Source: Streptomyces hawaiiensis | Lineage (GTDB): Bacteria > Actinomycetota > Actinomycetes > Streptomycetales > Streptomycetaceae | Reading direction: 5' to 3' | NCBI RefSeq assembly: GCF_004803895.1 | Contig: NZ_CP021978.1 | Location: 4,588,001 to 4,652,000, forward strand | Length of the DNA stretch: 64,000 nucleotides | Shown here: piece by piece, positions 8,969 through 17,557 of the stretch | Numbering within the stretch: the first letter of the stretch is position 1 | How the letters are laid out: every line of letters starts with the position of its first letter | The notes under the pieces: model-generated | The model's database searches: none | The model's input: only the letters and a program-made list of their open reading frames with translations | What the model was told of the DNA's origin: nothing | Made by a program: the position numbers and the translations under genes

Positions 8969-9052
8969 CGAACAACCGGTACGGCAGGCCCAGTTCAGCC
9001 CGGTCCGGGTTTGTTCGGCCACCCCGGCCGGCAACCCGAACAACCGGTACGG
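8969..9052. repeat. 16-bp direct repeat upstream of the lipoprotein gene
   Basis: CGAACAACCGGTACGG occurs exactly at 8969-8984 and 9037-9052, with a third half-element TTGTTCG at 9011-9017 between them. The copies are 68 bp apart, upstream of the minus-strand start at 8946. This looks like an operator array. Confidence 0.55.
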
Positions 9053-9300
9053 GCGGCCGCCGGGGGTGGTCGCGCCTCGACCCGGGGCGTCCTTCGGGAG
9101 CCAGGATTTCCGTATTCCGTAAGTGAATTTCGCATGGGACTCAAGCCCCCTTTTCCCCTCCGTCCCAGGCGAAACTCCAGCCATCCGCAAGGAAATTCGA
9201 GCAAGGGTGCAAATTCGTCAAGAAATCGGCATCGGCGTTTTCCGGACTTTACTCGCCGGTAAAACCACGAATCGTTTCGGCATATCTACGATTCCCCACT
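9053..9300. promoter_or_regulatory. AT-richer leader before the oxidase operon
   Basis: Unlike its surroundings, the stretch from about 9100 to 9300 is comparatively A/T-rich (GTATTCCGTAAGTGAATTTCG; CATATCTACGATTCC). An imperfect hairpin, GTTTTCCGG pairing with CCGGTAAAAC, lies around 9237-9266. No Shine-Dalgarno sequence precedes the ATG at 9301, so the operon may be leaderless or the start is atypical. Confidence 0.4.
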
Positions 9301-11358
9301 ATGACCGACTCTCCCCGGGACGACTCCGCCACCCGTGCCCGCTGGCAGACCTGTCTCAAGCTCGCCCGTGAACTCCTCCTCGTCGGGCCGGACGGCGAGG
9401 ACCTCAAGCTCGGCTATCTGCACACCCTGATCGACACGGGACGCCTCGGCGCCACCCCTCACCCGCGCAAGAAGATCATCGTCGTCGGCGCCGGAATCAC
9501 CGGACTCGTCGCCGGGCGATTACTCAAGGACGCCGGCCACGACGTCACGATTCTGGAGGCCAACGCCAGCCGCGTCGGCGGGCGCATCAAGACCTTTCGC
9601 GCCACCAAACACCACCAGCCCTTCGACGACCCGGCCCAGTACGCCGAGGCCGGTGCCATGCGGCTGCCCGACTTTCATCCGCTCGTCCTCGCCCTGGTCG
9701 ACAAACTCGGGCTCGGCCGCCGCCAGTTCTACAACGTGGACGTCGATCCGGGCACCGGCAGCGGCCCCGACGTCCCCCCGCCCCCGGTGACGTACACCTC
9801 GTACACCGGCCGGACGTGGACCTACGGCGACGACAGCCCCGGCTTCCGCGAGCCCGGCAAGCTCGGCAACTCCTGGATCCGCACCAACCGCGTCCAGGTC
9901 CGGCGATCCGACTACGCCTCCACGCCCGAGCGGATCAACGAGGGCTTCCACCTCACCGGCGACGAAGTCCGCGCCCCCGTGGTGAAGATGGTCGACGACG
10001 CGCTGGAGGTCGTGCGCGACTACTACTCGGACGTCGTCGACGGCAAGCGCGTCAACAAGCCGTACGACGAGTGGGTCGAGGGCTGGGCCCGGGTCGTCCG
10101 CGACTTCGACGGCTACTCCATGGGCGGCTTCCTGCGCGAACACGCCGGGCTCAGCGACGAGGCGATCGAGGCCGTCGGAACCCTGGAGAACATGTCCTCG
10201 CGGCTGCACCTGTCGTTCTTCCACAGCTTCCTGAGCCGCAGCGACATCAACCCCGGCGTCCGCTACTGGGAGATACCCGGCGGCAGCTGGCGCCTGCCGC
10301 ACGCCCTGCACCAGGGCCTGCGCGAGGAGGTGCGGCTCGGTCACCGCATGATCCGGCTGGAATACCACGACCCCAGCCGCGACACCGACCCCGAGGGGAC
10401 CGGCGCCGTCGGACCCGATGGCTGGGGCGTGGCCGTGCAGACCGTCGCCGAGGACGATCCACAGGCGCCACCCCGGCTGTGGACGGCGGACCTGGCGATC
10501 GTCACCGTGCCGTTCTCCGCCCTGCGCTTCGTGGAGATCGTCCCGTCGATGTCGTACAAGAAGCGCCGCGCGGTCATCGAGACCCACTACGACCAGGCCA
10601 CCAAGGTGCTGCTGGAGTTCAGCCACCGGTGGTGGGAGTTCACCGAGGACGACTGGCGTGAGGAGCTCGACCGTATCGGTCCGGGACTGTACGAGTACTA
10701 CCGGCAGGCCGGGCCCGCTCTGACCCTCGCCGAGACGGACAGCGCTCCCGCCCTCACGTTCTCCGGCGCGGACGCCGGGCTGCTCGGTGCCGCCGTCAAG
10801 GACAGCAGCGTCACCGAGGAGATGCGGGAGCTGAACAGCAGCCTGCCGCTGCGCGGCCCGGCCGTCCGCCCGGCGACGCACTGCTTCGGGGGCGGCTCCG
10901 CCGCCGACAACCCCAACCGCTTCATGTACTACCCCTCGCACCGGGTCGAGGGCAGCACCGGCGGTGTCGTCCTCGCCTCGTACTGCTGGTCCGACGACGC
11001 CGCCCGCTGGGACTCCATGCGCGGCTCCGAGCGCTACGTCTACGCCCTGCGCAACCTCCAGGCCCTGCACGGCCGCCGTATCGAGGTGTTCTTCACCGGG
11101 CGCGGCGCCACCAAGAGCTGGGCCCGCGACCCGTACGCCTTCGGTGAGGCCGCCATCTACACCGCGCACCAGATGACCAGCTTCCACCTGGACGTCTCCC
11201 GGCCCGAGGGCCCGGTGCACTTCGCCGGCGAGCACACCTCCCTCAAGCACGCCTGGATCGAGGGCGCCCTGGAGAGCGCCGTCCGCGCCGCCCTCGCCGT
11301 CCACCAGGCCCCGCCCGTCACCACCCCGGGCCCGGACCGGGAGGGGACGCGCTCGTGA
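9301..11358 (+). CDS. Flavin amine oxidase, L-amino-acid-oxidase-like
   Basis: 685 residues. After a ~55-residue lead, the FAD Rossmann motif IIVVGAGITGLVAGRLL (GxGxxG at 63-68) and EANASRVGGRIKT (about 86-98) define the amine-oxidase superfamily. The C-terminal flavin motif HFAGEHTSLKHAWIEGALESA fits L-amino-acid and tryptophan oxidases. Expected chemistry is oxidative deamination of an amino acid or amine to the oxo compound with H2O2 and ammonia. The stop overlaps the next start (GTGA at 11355). Together with the downstream decarboxylase this suggests amino acid to 2-oxoacid to aldehyde. Substrate not determined; no signal peptide seen. Confidence 0.85.
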   Translation: MTDSPRDDSATRARWQTCLKLARELLLVGPDGEDLKLGYLHTLIDTGRLGATPHPRKKIIVVGAGITGLVAGRLLKDAGHDVTILEANASRVGGRIKTFRATKHHQPFDDPAQYAEAGAMRLPDFHPLVLALVDKLGLGRRQFYNVDVDPGTGSGPDVPPPPVTYTSYTGRTWTYGDDSPGFREPGKLGNSWIRTNRVQVRRSDYASTPERINEGFHLTGDEVRAPVVKMVDDALEVVRDYYSDVVDGKRVNKPYDEWVEGWARVVRDFDGYSMGGFLREHAGLSDEAIEAVGTLENMSSRLHLSFFHSFLSRSDINPGVRYWEIPGGSWRLPHALHQGLREEVRLGHRMIRLEYHDPSRDTDPEGTGAVGPDGWGVAVQTVAEDDPQAPPRLWTADLAIVTVPFSALRFVEIVPSMSYKKRRAVIETHYDQATKVLLEFSHRWWEFTEDDWREELDRIGPGLYEYYRQAGPALTLAETDSAPALTFSGADAGLLGAAVKDSSVTEEMRELNSSLPLRGPAVRPATHCFGGGSAADNPNRFMYYPSHRVEGSTGGVVLASYCWSDDAARWDSMRGSERYVYALRNLQALHGRRIEVFFTGRGATKSWARDPYAFGEAAIYTAHQMTSFHLDVSRPEGPVHFAGEHTSLKHAWIEGALESAVRAALAVHQAPPVTTPGPDREGTRS

Positions 11359-13196
11359 CCGCGATCAGCCCGCACTGCACGGTCGCCCGCCATCTCGCCC
11401 TGCGGCTGGCCGAGTTGGGCATCACCCACCTCTTCGGCGTCCCCGGCAACCACCTCGGCCCGTTCCTGACCACCCTGCGGGCCGAGGGCGACATCGAGTG
11501 GGTGGGCACCCCGACGGAGGGCGGCGCGGGCCAGGCCGCCGACGCCTACGCCCGTATCCACGGTGTGGGCGCGGCGGCCGTCACCTACAGCGTCGGGGCC
11601 TTCAACCTGCTCAACGCCTGCGGCGGCGCCTACGTGGAGCAGGTCCCGCTCGTCGCGATCAACGCCGCACCGCCGTACGAGCAGTGGCAGAACTACCGCG
11701 CCCTCGGCCTGCTCACCTCGCACATGAGCCCCCGCGCCGAGAGCAACCTGGAGGCCTACCGGCAGGTCACCGTCGACGCGCAGGTCATCTCCAATCCGGG
11801 GCTCGCGCCCGGGCAGATCGACGCCGCGCTCACCGCCTGCCTCTCCGAGCGCAGGCCGGTCTACCTGGAGGTCATGGAGGACCTCTGGGACGAGCCCTGC
11901 CCCGAACCCGAGGCACCGCTCGTGCGCCGCGACCGGCCGTTCAGCGCGCGCAACCGGCCCATGCTGGACAAGGCCGTGCAGGCGGTCCTCACCCTGATCG
12001 AGAAGCATCCGGGCCCGGACGGCAGGCCCCGCCCGATCGTCTGGGCCGGTGAGGAGATCGACCGGTTCCGCCTCGCCGGGCAGCTCACCGACCTGGTGGA
12101 GGCCACGGGCGTCCCCTTCTGCACCACCGTCGGGGCCAAGGCCGTCGTCGACGAGGACCTGCCGCAGTTCCACGGTGTCTACAACGGCCACGCCAGCCAC
12201 CCGGACGTGCACGGCGTCTTCAAGGACTGGGCCACCTGCCGGATCGGCCTCGGCGCCTGGTCCACGTCGAAGAACCTCGGCGGCGAGCAGTGCGTCGGCG
12301 GCGACTGGGTGATGGCCGCGCACGGCGGCGTCAGCGCCGGCACCTCCTACTTCCCCGACGTCCAGTTCGAACAGCTGCTGCCCGCCCTCCAGGACGCGCT
12401 GGTCAAGGCGTACGGCTCCGGGGGCCTGGCCGCCGACTACTACGCCGAGTCCTACGCCCACCACGGCCCGCGCGGCCACCGCCCGGCGGCCCTGGACCAC
12501 CACCGCGCCACGCTCCGCGCCGCCCGCTCGTCCCGCCGGCGCTCCGAGCACCTCACGTACGACGGCGTGTTCGACCGGATCAACCACTTCCTGAACCAGG
12601 AGAGCGGGGACGACTGGACGGTCGTCTCCGACGCCGCGTTCTCCCTCATCGGCTCGATGAACCTGTCCCTGCCCGCGGGCGGGTTCCTCTCCCAGGTCAG
12701 CTGGCTGTCCATCGGCTGGTCGGTCGGCGCGGCCACCGGCGCTGCCCTGGCCCCCGAACGCGAGGACGCCCGCCCGATGGTGTTCGTCGGCGACGGCGCC
12801 TTCCAGCAGACCTGCCAGGAGCTCTCCACCCACACCCGGCTCGGACTCCGTTCCGTGGTGTTCGTCATGGACAACGGCCACTTCTACGGCATCGAGCAGA
12901 TGCTGGTGCACCCGTCGTTCTACGCGGACCGGGACCACGAACCGGACCACTACAACGTCCTGCACCCCTGGCACCACGACCGTCTCGCGGACGTCTTCAC
13001 CGGCCGGGACACCCCGGCGAACGGCACGGTCATCGCGCACCCCGCGGACCTGGACGACCTCCTGGAACGCCTTCGCGACCCGGCCGACCCGCTCAACGCC
13101 GGGCCCCTCCTGGTCCGCGTCCGCCTGCACCGGCACGACTACCCGAGGGCCATGGCCTACAAGGTCCCCCACGAGAAGGAGCAGTCGCATGGCTGA
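11355..13196 (+). CDS. TPP-dependent enzyme, 2-oxoacid decarboxylase/acetolactate-synthase type
   Basis: 613 residues with the three-domain layout of TPP enzymes. The PYR domain has the activating Glu (GTPTEGGAGQAADAYAR, ~residues 50-66), a middle domain follows, and the PP domain has the diphosphate motif VGDGAFQQTCQEL running to VVFVMDNGHFYGIEQ. The overall look is nearer pyruvate/indolepyruvate decarboxylases than acetolactate synthases. The GTG start overlaps the oxidase stop by 4 bp, and its own stop overlaps the next ATG by 8 bp, so translation of all three genes is coupled. Likely role: decarboxylating the 2-oxoacid made by the oxidase; this is inference from order and overlap. Confidence 0.8.
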   Translation: MTAISPHCTVARHLALRLAELGITHLFGVPGNHLGPFLTTLRAEGDIEWVGTPTEGGAGQAADAYARIHGVGAAAVTYSVGAFNLLNACGGAYVEQVPLVAINAAPPYEQWQNYRALGLLTSHMSPRAESNLEAYRQVTVDAQVISNPGLAPGQIDAALTACLSERRPVYLEVMEDLWDEPCPEPEAPLVRRDRPFSARNRPMLDKAVQAVLTLIEKHPGPDGRPRPIVWAGEEIDRFRLAGQLTDLVEATGVPFCTTVGAKAVVDEDLPQFHGVYNGHASHPDVHGVFKDWATCRIGLGAWSTSKNLGGEQCVGGDWVMAAHGGVSAGTSYFPDVQFEQLLPALQDALVKAYGSGGLAADYYAESYAHHGPRGHRPAALDHHRATLRAARSSRRRSEHLTYDGVFDRINHFLNQESGDDWTVVSDAAFSLIGSMNLSLPAGGFLSQVSWLSIGWSVGAATGAALAPEREDARPMVFVGDGAFQQTCQELSTHTRLGLRSVVFVMDNGHFYGIEQMLVHPSFYADRDHEPDHYNVLHPWHHDRLADVFTGRDTPANGTVIAHPADLDDLLERLRDPADPLNAGPLLVRVRLHRHDYPRAMAYKVPHEKEQSHG

Positions 13197-13698
13197 TCTC
13201 AACGTCCTGATCGCGTTCGACGCGGCGACGATCGTCGAGCGGAACCCGGGCGCGTCCCGCAACCCCGACGCGCCGACCCAGGTCGACCAGAGCCTGATCT
13301 ACATGACGACGCGACATGACCACATCGTCGGCACGTCCGGCGCCGAGCTGAACCTCCGCGCCGAACCCGGCGACAGCATCCGCTGGCGCGAGACGACCCT
13401 GTCTCTGGGCAGCGACTACAAGGCCCTGCTCTACCGGTACGTGAGCAGCGACCCCCAGCACCAGCTCATCCGCACCCCGGAGATCGAGGTCATCGACGGT
13501 GTCTACCCCCTGCCGAAGGAGGGCTCGGAAGGCAGGCCGGAATTCGAGACCCAGCGCTATGCGGACCACTACTGGCGCACGACCGTCAAAAGGCCCGGCA
13601 AGGTCGTGTACCACTTCTTCTTCCAGATACTCGACCGCCACCGCCAGTTGAAGGGCTACTTCCAGTGGGACCCCTTCATCACGATCGAAGACGCCTGA
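13189..13698 (+). CDS. AidA/PixA inclusion-body-family protein
   Basis: 169 residues. It begins MADLNVLIAFDAATIVE with NPDAPTQVDQSLIYM and RWRETTLSLGSDYKALLYRY, and ends with a beta-rich YFQWDPFITIEDA. These are the hallmarks I recall for the AidA/PixA family, which includes crystalline-inclusion proteins of Xenorhabdus and the quorum-controlled AidA of Burkholderia. No signal peptide. It overlaps the decarboxylase stop by 8 bp, which is striking for a presumed structural protein and suggests fixed stoichiometry with the two enzymes. The last codons begin a GACGCCT tandem repeat. Confidence 0.75.
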   Translation: MADLNVLIAFDAATIVERNPGASRNPDAPTQVDQSLIYMTTRHDHIVGTSGAELNLRAEPGDSIRWRETTLSLGSDYKALLYRYVSSDPQHQLIRTPEIEVIDGVYPLPKEGSEGRPEFETQRYADHYWRTTVKRPGKVVYHFFFQILDRHRQLKGYFQWDPFITIEDA

Positions 13699-13724
13699 CG
13701 CCTGACGCCTGACGCCTGACGTCC
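13690..13724. repeat. Tandem heptamer (GACGCCT) array at the operon end
   Basis: Four exact GACGCCT units (13690-13717) are followed by GACGTCC. The first unit covers the last two sense codons and part of the stop of the AidA-like gene. A longer degenerate array of the same heptamer family lies at 22310-22386. Confidence 0.7.
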
Positions 13725-13771
13725 ACCGGCCCCGGCGGGGGAGTACGGCCACAGCGACTAGGCTGAACGCC

Positions 13772-14683
13772 GTGGAGCTCCTGCACCTGCGCTACTTCCT
13801 CGCCGTCGCCCAAGAACTGAACTTCTCCACCGCGGCCCGCAAACTGCACATGGCCGCGTCCCCGTTGAGCCGGCGGATCAAGGATCTCGAGAACGAGGTC
13901 GGGCACCGGCTGTTCGACCGGGACACCCATCACGTGCGGCTCACCCCGGTCGGCAACGCGCTGCTGCCGATCGCGCGCGGGGTGCTGGAGCAGGTCGACT
14001 CCATCAAGTGGCGGCTGGACGAGACGTCCCGGCCGCGGCGGACCACCCTGCTGCTCGGTGTCCCCAGTGGCGTCCACCCCGACCTGCGGGAACGGATGGA
14101 CGCCCTCGCCGAGCGGGTCAGCGACCGGTTCGAGATCAAACGCTGGCCCGGCGGCACCGACCGGCTCGTCGACGCGGTGTGCGACGGCAGACTGGCGCTG
14201 ACCCTGGCCCGGCTCCCGGCCGGGGGCGACCCGGCGCTGGAGCAGGTGCCGGTGATGTCGGAGCGGCTCGGCGCGGTCGTGCCCCGGGACCGGTTCGCGG
14301 GACGCGAGTCCGTCGCCCTCGCGGAACTGGCCGAACTCGCCTACGCGGGCTCCCCGACGGCGGTGACCAACGCGTACTTCCGCGGACTCGACCAGCAGCT
14401 GTCCGAACTCGGCATCAAGAAGCGCGTCGAACTGGGCAGCGCCACCTTCGACGGAGTTTCCGAAATAGTCTCCAGCGGTCTGGCGTTCTCCATTTCCATG
14501 CTGGATCCCAGAAGCCCCGTGCAGAACTACCGTCTCGACAATGTCGTCGTCCTCCCCTTCTCCGATTTCCATCCTCGTCTGGAGACCGGGCTGATCTGGC
14601 GCAAGGACCGGGCCCACGGTGGTGACCTCGAGGAAGTCGTGGCGGCGGCCCGCGAGGTGTTCGCCGAGCCGCTTCACTCGTAA
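13772..14683 (+). CDS. LysR-family transcriptional regulator
   Basis: 303 residues. The N-terminal winged HTH is clear (LRYFLAVAQELNFSTAARKL, then ASPLSRRIKDLENEVG and LFDRDTHHVRLTPVG). A periplasmic-binding-like effector domain follows from ~90. A TAGGCT -10 element at 13759-13764 lies 7 bp before the GTG, with no ribosome site, so the mRNA is probably leaderless. It lies downstream of, and co-oriented with, the oxidase/decarboxylase/AidA operon and is its likeliest regulator, although the acyl-CoA operon downstream is the other neighbour. Confidence 0.85.
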   Translation: MELLHLRYFLAVAQELNFSTAARKLHMAASPLSRRIKDLENEVGHRLFDRDTHHVRLTPVGNALLPIARGVLEQVDSIKWRLDETSRPRRTTLLLGVPSGVHPDLRERMDALAERVSDRFEIKRWPGGTDRLVDAVCDGRLALTLARLPAGGDPALEQVPVMSERLGAVVPRDRFAGRESVALAELAELAYAGSPTAVTNAYFRGLDQQLSELGIKKRVELGSATFDGVSEIVSSGLAFSISMLDPRSPVQNYRLDNVVVLPFSDFHPRLETGLIWRKDRAHGGDLEEVVAAAREVFAEPLHS

Positions 14684-14701
14684 TCGTCAAAAAACCTTCA
14701 C

Positions 14702-14737
14702 AAAAGGCGGTATGACCACTGTGGTCATACCGCTTTT
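14702..14737. terminator. Strong hairpin after the LysR gene; possible operator
   Basis: GCGGTATGACCAC (14707-14719) pairs perfectly with GTGGTCATACCGC (14721-14733), flanked by A4 upstream and T4 downstream, as in a bidirectional intrinsic terminator. The core TATGACCACTGTGGTCATA is also a perfect dyad about 100 bp upstream of the acyl-CoA operon and could bind a regulator. Confidence 0.7.
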
Positions 14738-14837
14738 CGTTATTCGGTCATTCCATTTCCTTTGTCTCCGGTGCTGTTCGCTGTAACTTAGTTGCTAGAT
14801 ACACATACATGGCGAAGCAAGGAGTGAGGGAAAAGCG

Positions 14838-16007
14838 ATGACGGACCTTACCGACACCGTCGCCGGCCCGCTGGAGGGCGTCCGCGTGATCGACCTGTCG
14901 ACCGTGGTGATGGGCCCCTACGCCGCCCAGATCCTCGGCGATCTGGGCGCCGACGTGATCAAGATCGAGTCCCCGTCCGACACCGTGCGGACCGGCCACT
15001 ACCGCACCACCCCGGGCATGACCCCGCTGAACCTCAACGTCAACCGCAACAAGCGCAGCGTGTCCCTCAACCTCAAGGACGACACCGACCGCGAGCGCGC
15101 ACTGCGGCTGATCGACACCGCCGACGTGCTGATCACCAACATGCGCCCCGGTGCCCTGCACCGCCTCGGCCTGTCCTACGACGACATCGCCGCCCGCAAC
15201 CCCGGCCTCGTCTACGCGCACGCCCAGGGCTTCCGCAGCGACTCGGACCGGGCCGGCAACGCCGCGTACGACGAGACCGTGCAGGCCGCCTCCGGCCTGG
15301 TCGACATCGCCGACCGCGCGCTGGGCGAGCCCGTCTACCTGCCGACCATCATCGGCGACAAGGTCTCCTCCCTGACCATCGCCTACAGCGTCCTGGCCGC
15401 CCTCCTGCACCGGAACAACACCGGCCAGGGCCAGCTCGTCGAAATCCCGATGACGGACACCCTGATCGCGTTCAACCTGGTCGAGCACCTCGCGGGCCAC
15501 ACCCACGTACCGGAGACGGGCCCCACCGGCTTCGCCCTGTCGATGCTGAAGGGCCACAAGGCGGTGCGCACCAAGGACGGCCTGGCCTGCGTCATGCCGT
15601 ACAACCCGCAGAACTACCGGGACTTCCTCACCGCCGCCGGACGTCCGGACCTCGCCGAGGACCCGCGGGTCAACGGGGACGCCATCGACAGCGCCGACCA
15701 CGAGGACCTGGCCGCGCTCCTGGAGGTCTGCGCCCCGGCACTGACCACCGAGGAGTGGGCGGAGGTGTGCGCCAAGCACAGCATCCCGATGGCCCCCGTG
15801 CTGGAACTCGACCGCGCCCACGACGACCCCTACGTCCGCGAAGGCCACCTGCTCGACACCGCCGAGCACCCGACCGAGGGCACGGTCCGCACCATCGGCA
15901 TCCCGCTGCGCTTCTCCGCCACCCCCGGCTCGATCCGCCGCCTGGCGCCGGTCGCGGGCCAGGACACCGAGGACGTCCTCGCCGAACTCGACGCCACCGC
16001 CCGCTGA
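14838..16007 (+). CDS. Family III (CaiB/BaiF) CoA-transferase
   Basis: 389 residues. It opens PLEGVRVIDLSTVVMGPYAAQILGDLGADVIKIE, the signature N-terminus of formyl-CoA-transferase-like enzymes, with NKRSVSLNLK and the catalytic-Asp region (AAYDETVQAASGL) around residues 140-155. It moves CoA between carboxylic acids. First gene of a tight five-gene operon (gaps of 19, 7, -4 and 1 bp). In that setting it probably activates the substrate acid, perhaps using a 3-oxoacyl-CoA product as CoA donor (inference). A ribosome site, GAGGGAAAAGCG, precedes the ATG. Confidence 0.85.
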   Translation: MTDLTDTVAGPLEGVRVIDLSTVVMGPYAAQILGDLGADVIKIESPSDTVRTGHYRTTPGMTPLNLNVNRNKRSVSLNLKDDTDRERALRLIDTADVLITNMRPGALHRLGLSYDDIAARNPGLVYAHAQGFRSDSDRAGNAAYDETVQAASGLVDIADRALGEPVYLPTIIGDKVSSLTIAYSVLAALLHRNNTGQGQLVEIPMTDTLIAFNLVEHLAGHTHVPETGPTGFALSMLKGHKAVRTKDGLACVMPYNPQNYRDFLTAAGRPDLAEDPRVNGDAIDSADHEDLAALLEVCAPALTTEEWAEVCAKHSIPMAPVLELDRAHDDPYVREGHLLDTAEHPTEGTVRTIGIPLRFSATPGSIRRLAPVAGQDTEDVLAELDATAR

Positions 16008-16026
16008 TCGCCACAGGAGGACAGTC

Positions 16027-16803
16027 ATGAGCACCCCCACACCTCCCGTCGTGCGCACCGAACGCATCGGCTCCACCCTGCTGATCACCCTCGACCGCCC
16101 CGAGGCCCGCAACGCCGTGAACGCGGCGACCGCCACCGCCCTGGCCGCCGCACTCGACGCACTGGAGGCCGACCCCACGCTGCGGGCCGGCGTCCTGACC
16201 GGCGAGGGCGGCACGTTCAGCGCCGGCATGGACCTCAAGGCCGCCCTGCGCGGCGAGTCGCCCGAGGTCGAGGGCCGCGGATTCGGCGGCCTGACCGAGG
16301 CCCGGCCGGACAAGCCCCTCATCGCAGCCGTGGAGGGCGCGGCCATGGGCGGCGGCTTCGAACTGGCCCTGGCCTGCGACCTGATCGTCGCCGCCGAGGA
16401 CGCCCGGTTCGGCCTCCCCGAGGTCAAGCGCGGCCTGATCGCCGCGGGCGGCGGCGTGATCCGCCTGCCCCAGCGCATCCCGCACCACCTCGCGATGGAA
16501 CTGCTGCTGACCGGCGAGCCCGTCGACGGCCGCCGCGCCGGCGAACTGGGCCTGGCCAACCGGGTCGCCGCCAAGGGGCAGGCCGTCGCCGAGGCGCTCC
16601 GGCTGGCCGACGGGGTCGCGGAGAACGCCCCGCTCGCGCTGGCGGCGGTCAAGCACGTCGTCCGGGCCGCCGACGGAGCGTCCGACGAAGAGGCCTTCGC
16701 CTTCCAGCGCGGGGAGATGAAGTCCCTGATGGCCTCGGACGACGTCCGCGAGGGCATGACCGCCTTCGCCGAGCGCCGCCCGCCGCGCTGGACGGGGCGG
16801 TGA
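16027..16803 (+). CDS. Enoyl-CoA hydratase/isomerase (crotonase) family
   Basis: 258 residues. The crotonase oxyanion-hole segments are present: GTFSAGMDLKAAL (~65-77) and the second segment AAVEGAAMGGGFELALACDL (~100-119), followed by FGLPEVKRGLIAAGGG with a Glu at the position of one catalytic acid. AGGAGG precedes the ATG. Within the operon it should hydrate the enoyl-CoA formed by the dehydrogenase encoded last. Confidence 0.85.
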   Translation: MSTPTPPVVRTERIGSTLLITLDRPEARNAVNAATATALAAALDALEADPTLRAGVLTGEGGTFSAGMDLKAALRGESPEVEGRGFGGLTEARPDKPLIAAVEGAAMGGGFELALACDLIVAAEDARFGLPEVKRGLIAAGGGVIRLPQRIPHHLAMELLLTGEPVDGRRAGELGLANRVAAKGQAVAEALRLADGVAENAPLALAAVKHVVRAADGASDEEAFAFQRGEMKSLMASDDVREGMTAFAERRPPRWTGR

Positions 16804-16810
16804 GGCCGGC

Positions 16811-17557
16811 ATGAGGACCGAGGACGTACGACAGCACCTCACCACCCCGCTCACCAGCCCGGCGTACGCGCCGGTGGTCCCGCGGTTCACCGACCGCGAG
16901 TACCTCAACGTCGTCTACCGCACCGACCCCGAAGCGCTGCGGGCCGTCGTCCCCGAACCGCTCCGCATCGCCGAGCCGCTGGTCCGCTTCGAGGTCATGA
17001 AGATGGGCGACGTCAGCGGCTACGGCCCCTACACCGAGGCCGGCCAGGCGATCCCCGTCAGCTTCGGGGGCGAGCGGGGCGAGTACCTGCACGCGATGTA
17101 CCTCGACAACTTCCCGGCGACCGCCTCCGGGCGTGAGGTCTCCGCCTACCCGAAGGTCATCGGCTCCCCGGCGCTGTACGTCGACTCCGGCGCGCTGGTC
17201 GGCACCCTTGACCACGGCACCCTCCGGGTCGCCACCGCGACCATGGGCTACAAGCACCACGAGCTGGACCGGCGCGAGGCCGAGGAGCAGATCGGCGTGC
17301 CGACCTTCATGCTCAAGACCGTCCCCGGCTACGACGGCATGCCGCGTGTGCAGGAACTCGTCCGCACCCGCATCACCGACCTCACCGTCAAGCAGGCGTG
17401 GACCGGACCCGCCCGGCTCCAGCTGTTCCAGCACGTGCTGGCCCCGCTGGCCGACCTGCCGGTGCTGGAGGTCGTCTCCGCCAGCCACATCCTCACCGAC
17501 CTGACGCTCGCGGGCGCCGAGCCGGTCCACGACTACCTGAAGGGAGCCGCGTCATGA
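16811..17557 (+). CDS. Acetoacetate decarboxylase-family protein
   Basis: 248 residues. The family core is clear: FTDREYLNVVYRTDPEAL, LVRFEVMKMGDVSGYGPYTEAGQ, and the Schiff-base Lys in GREVSAYPKVIGSP (~110-123), preceded by the acidic patch of the active site. It decarboxylates beta-keto acids through an enamine. Embedding between a crotonase and a hydroxyacyl-CoA dehydrogenase is unusual and suggests that the 3-oxo product is decarboxylated rather than thiolysed. Its stop overlaps the next start (ATGA). Confidence 0.85.
   Translation: MRTEDVRQHLTTPLTSPAYAPVVPRFTDREYLNVVYRTDPEALRAVVPEPLRIAEPLVRFEVMKMGDVSGYGPYTEAGQAIPVSFGGERGEYLHAMYLDNFPATASGREVSAYPKVIGSPALYVDSGALVGTLDHGTLRVATATMGYKHHELDRREAEEQIGVPTFMLKTVPGYDGMPRVQELVRTRITDLTVKQAWTGPARLQLFQHVLAPLADLPVLEVVSASHILTDLTLAGAEPVHDYLKGAAS

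Noticed and set aside
11157..13262. 701-codon minus-strand frame across the TPP enzyme gene
   Set aside because: The plus strand carries unmistakable TPP-enzyme motifs with coupled starts; the minus frame is Val/Gly/His-rich antisense.
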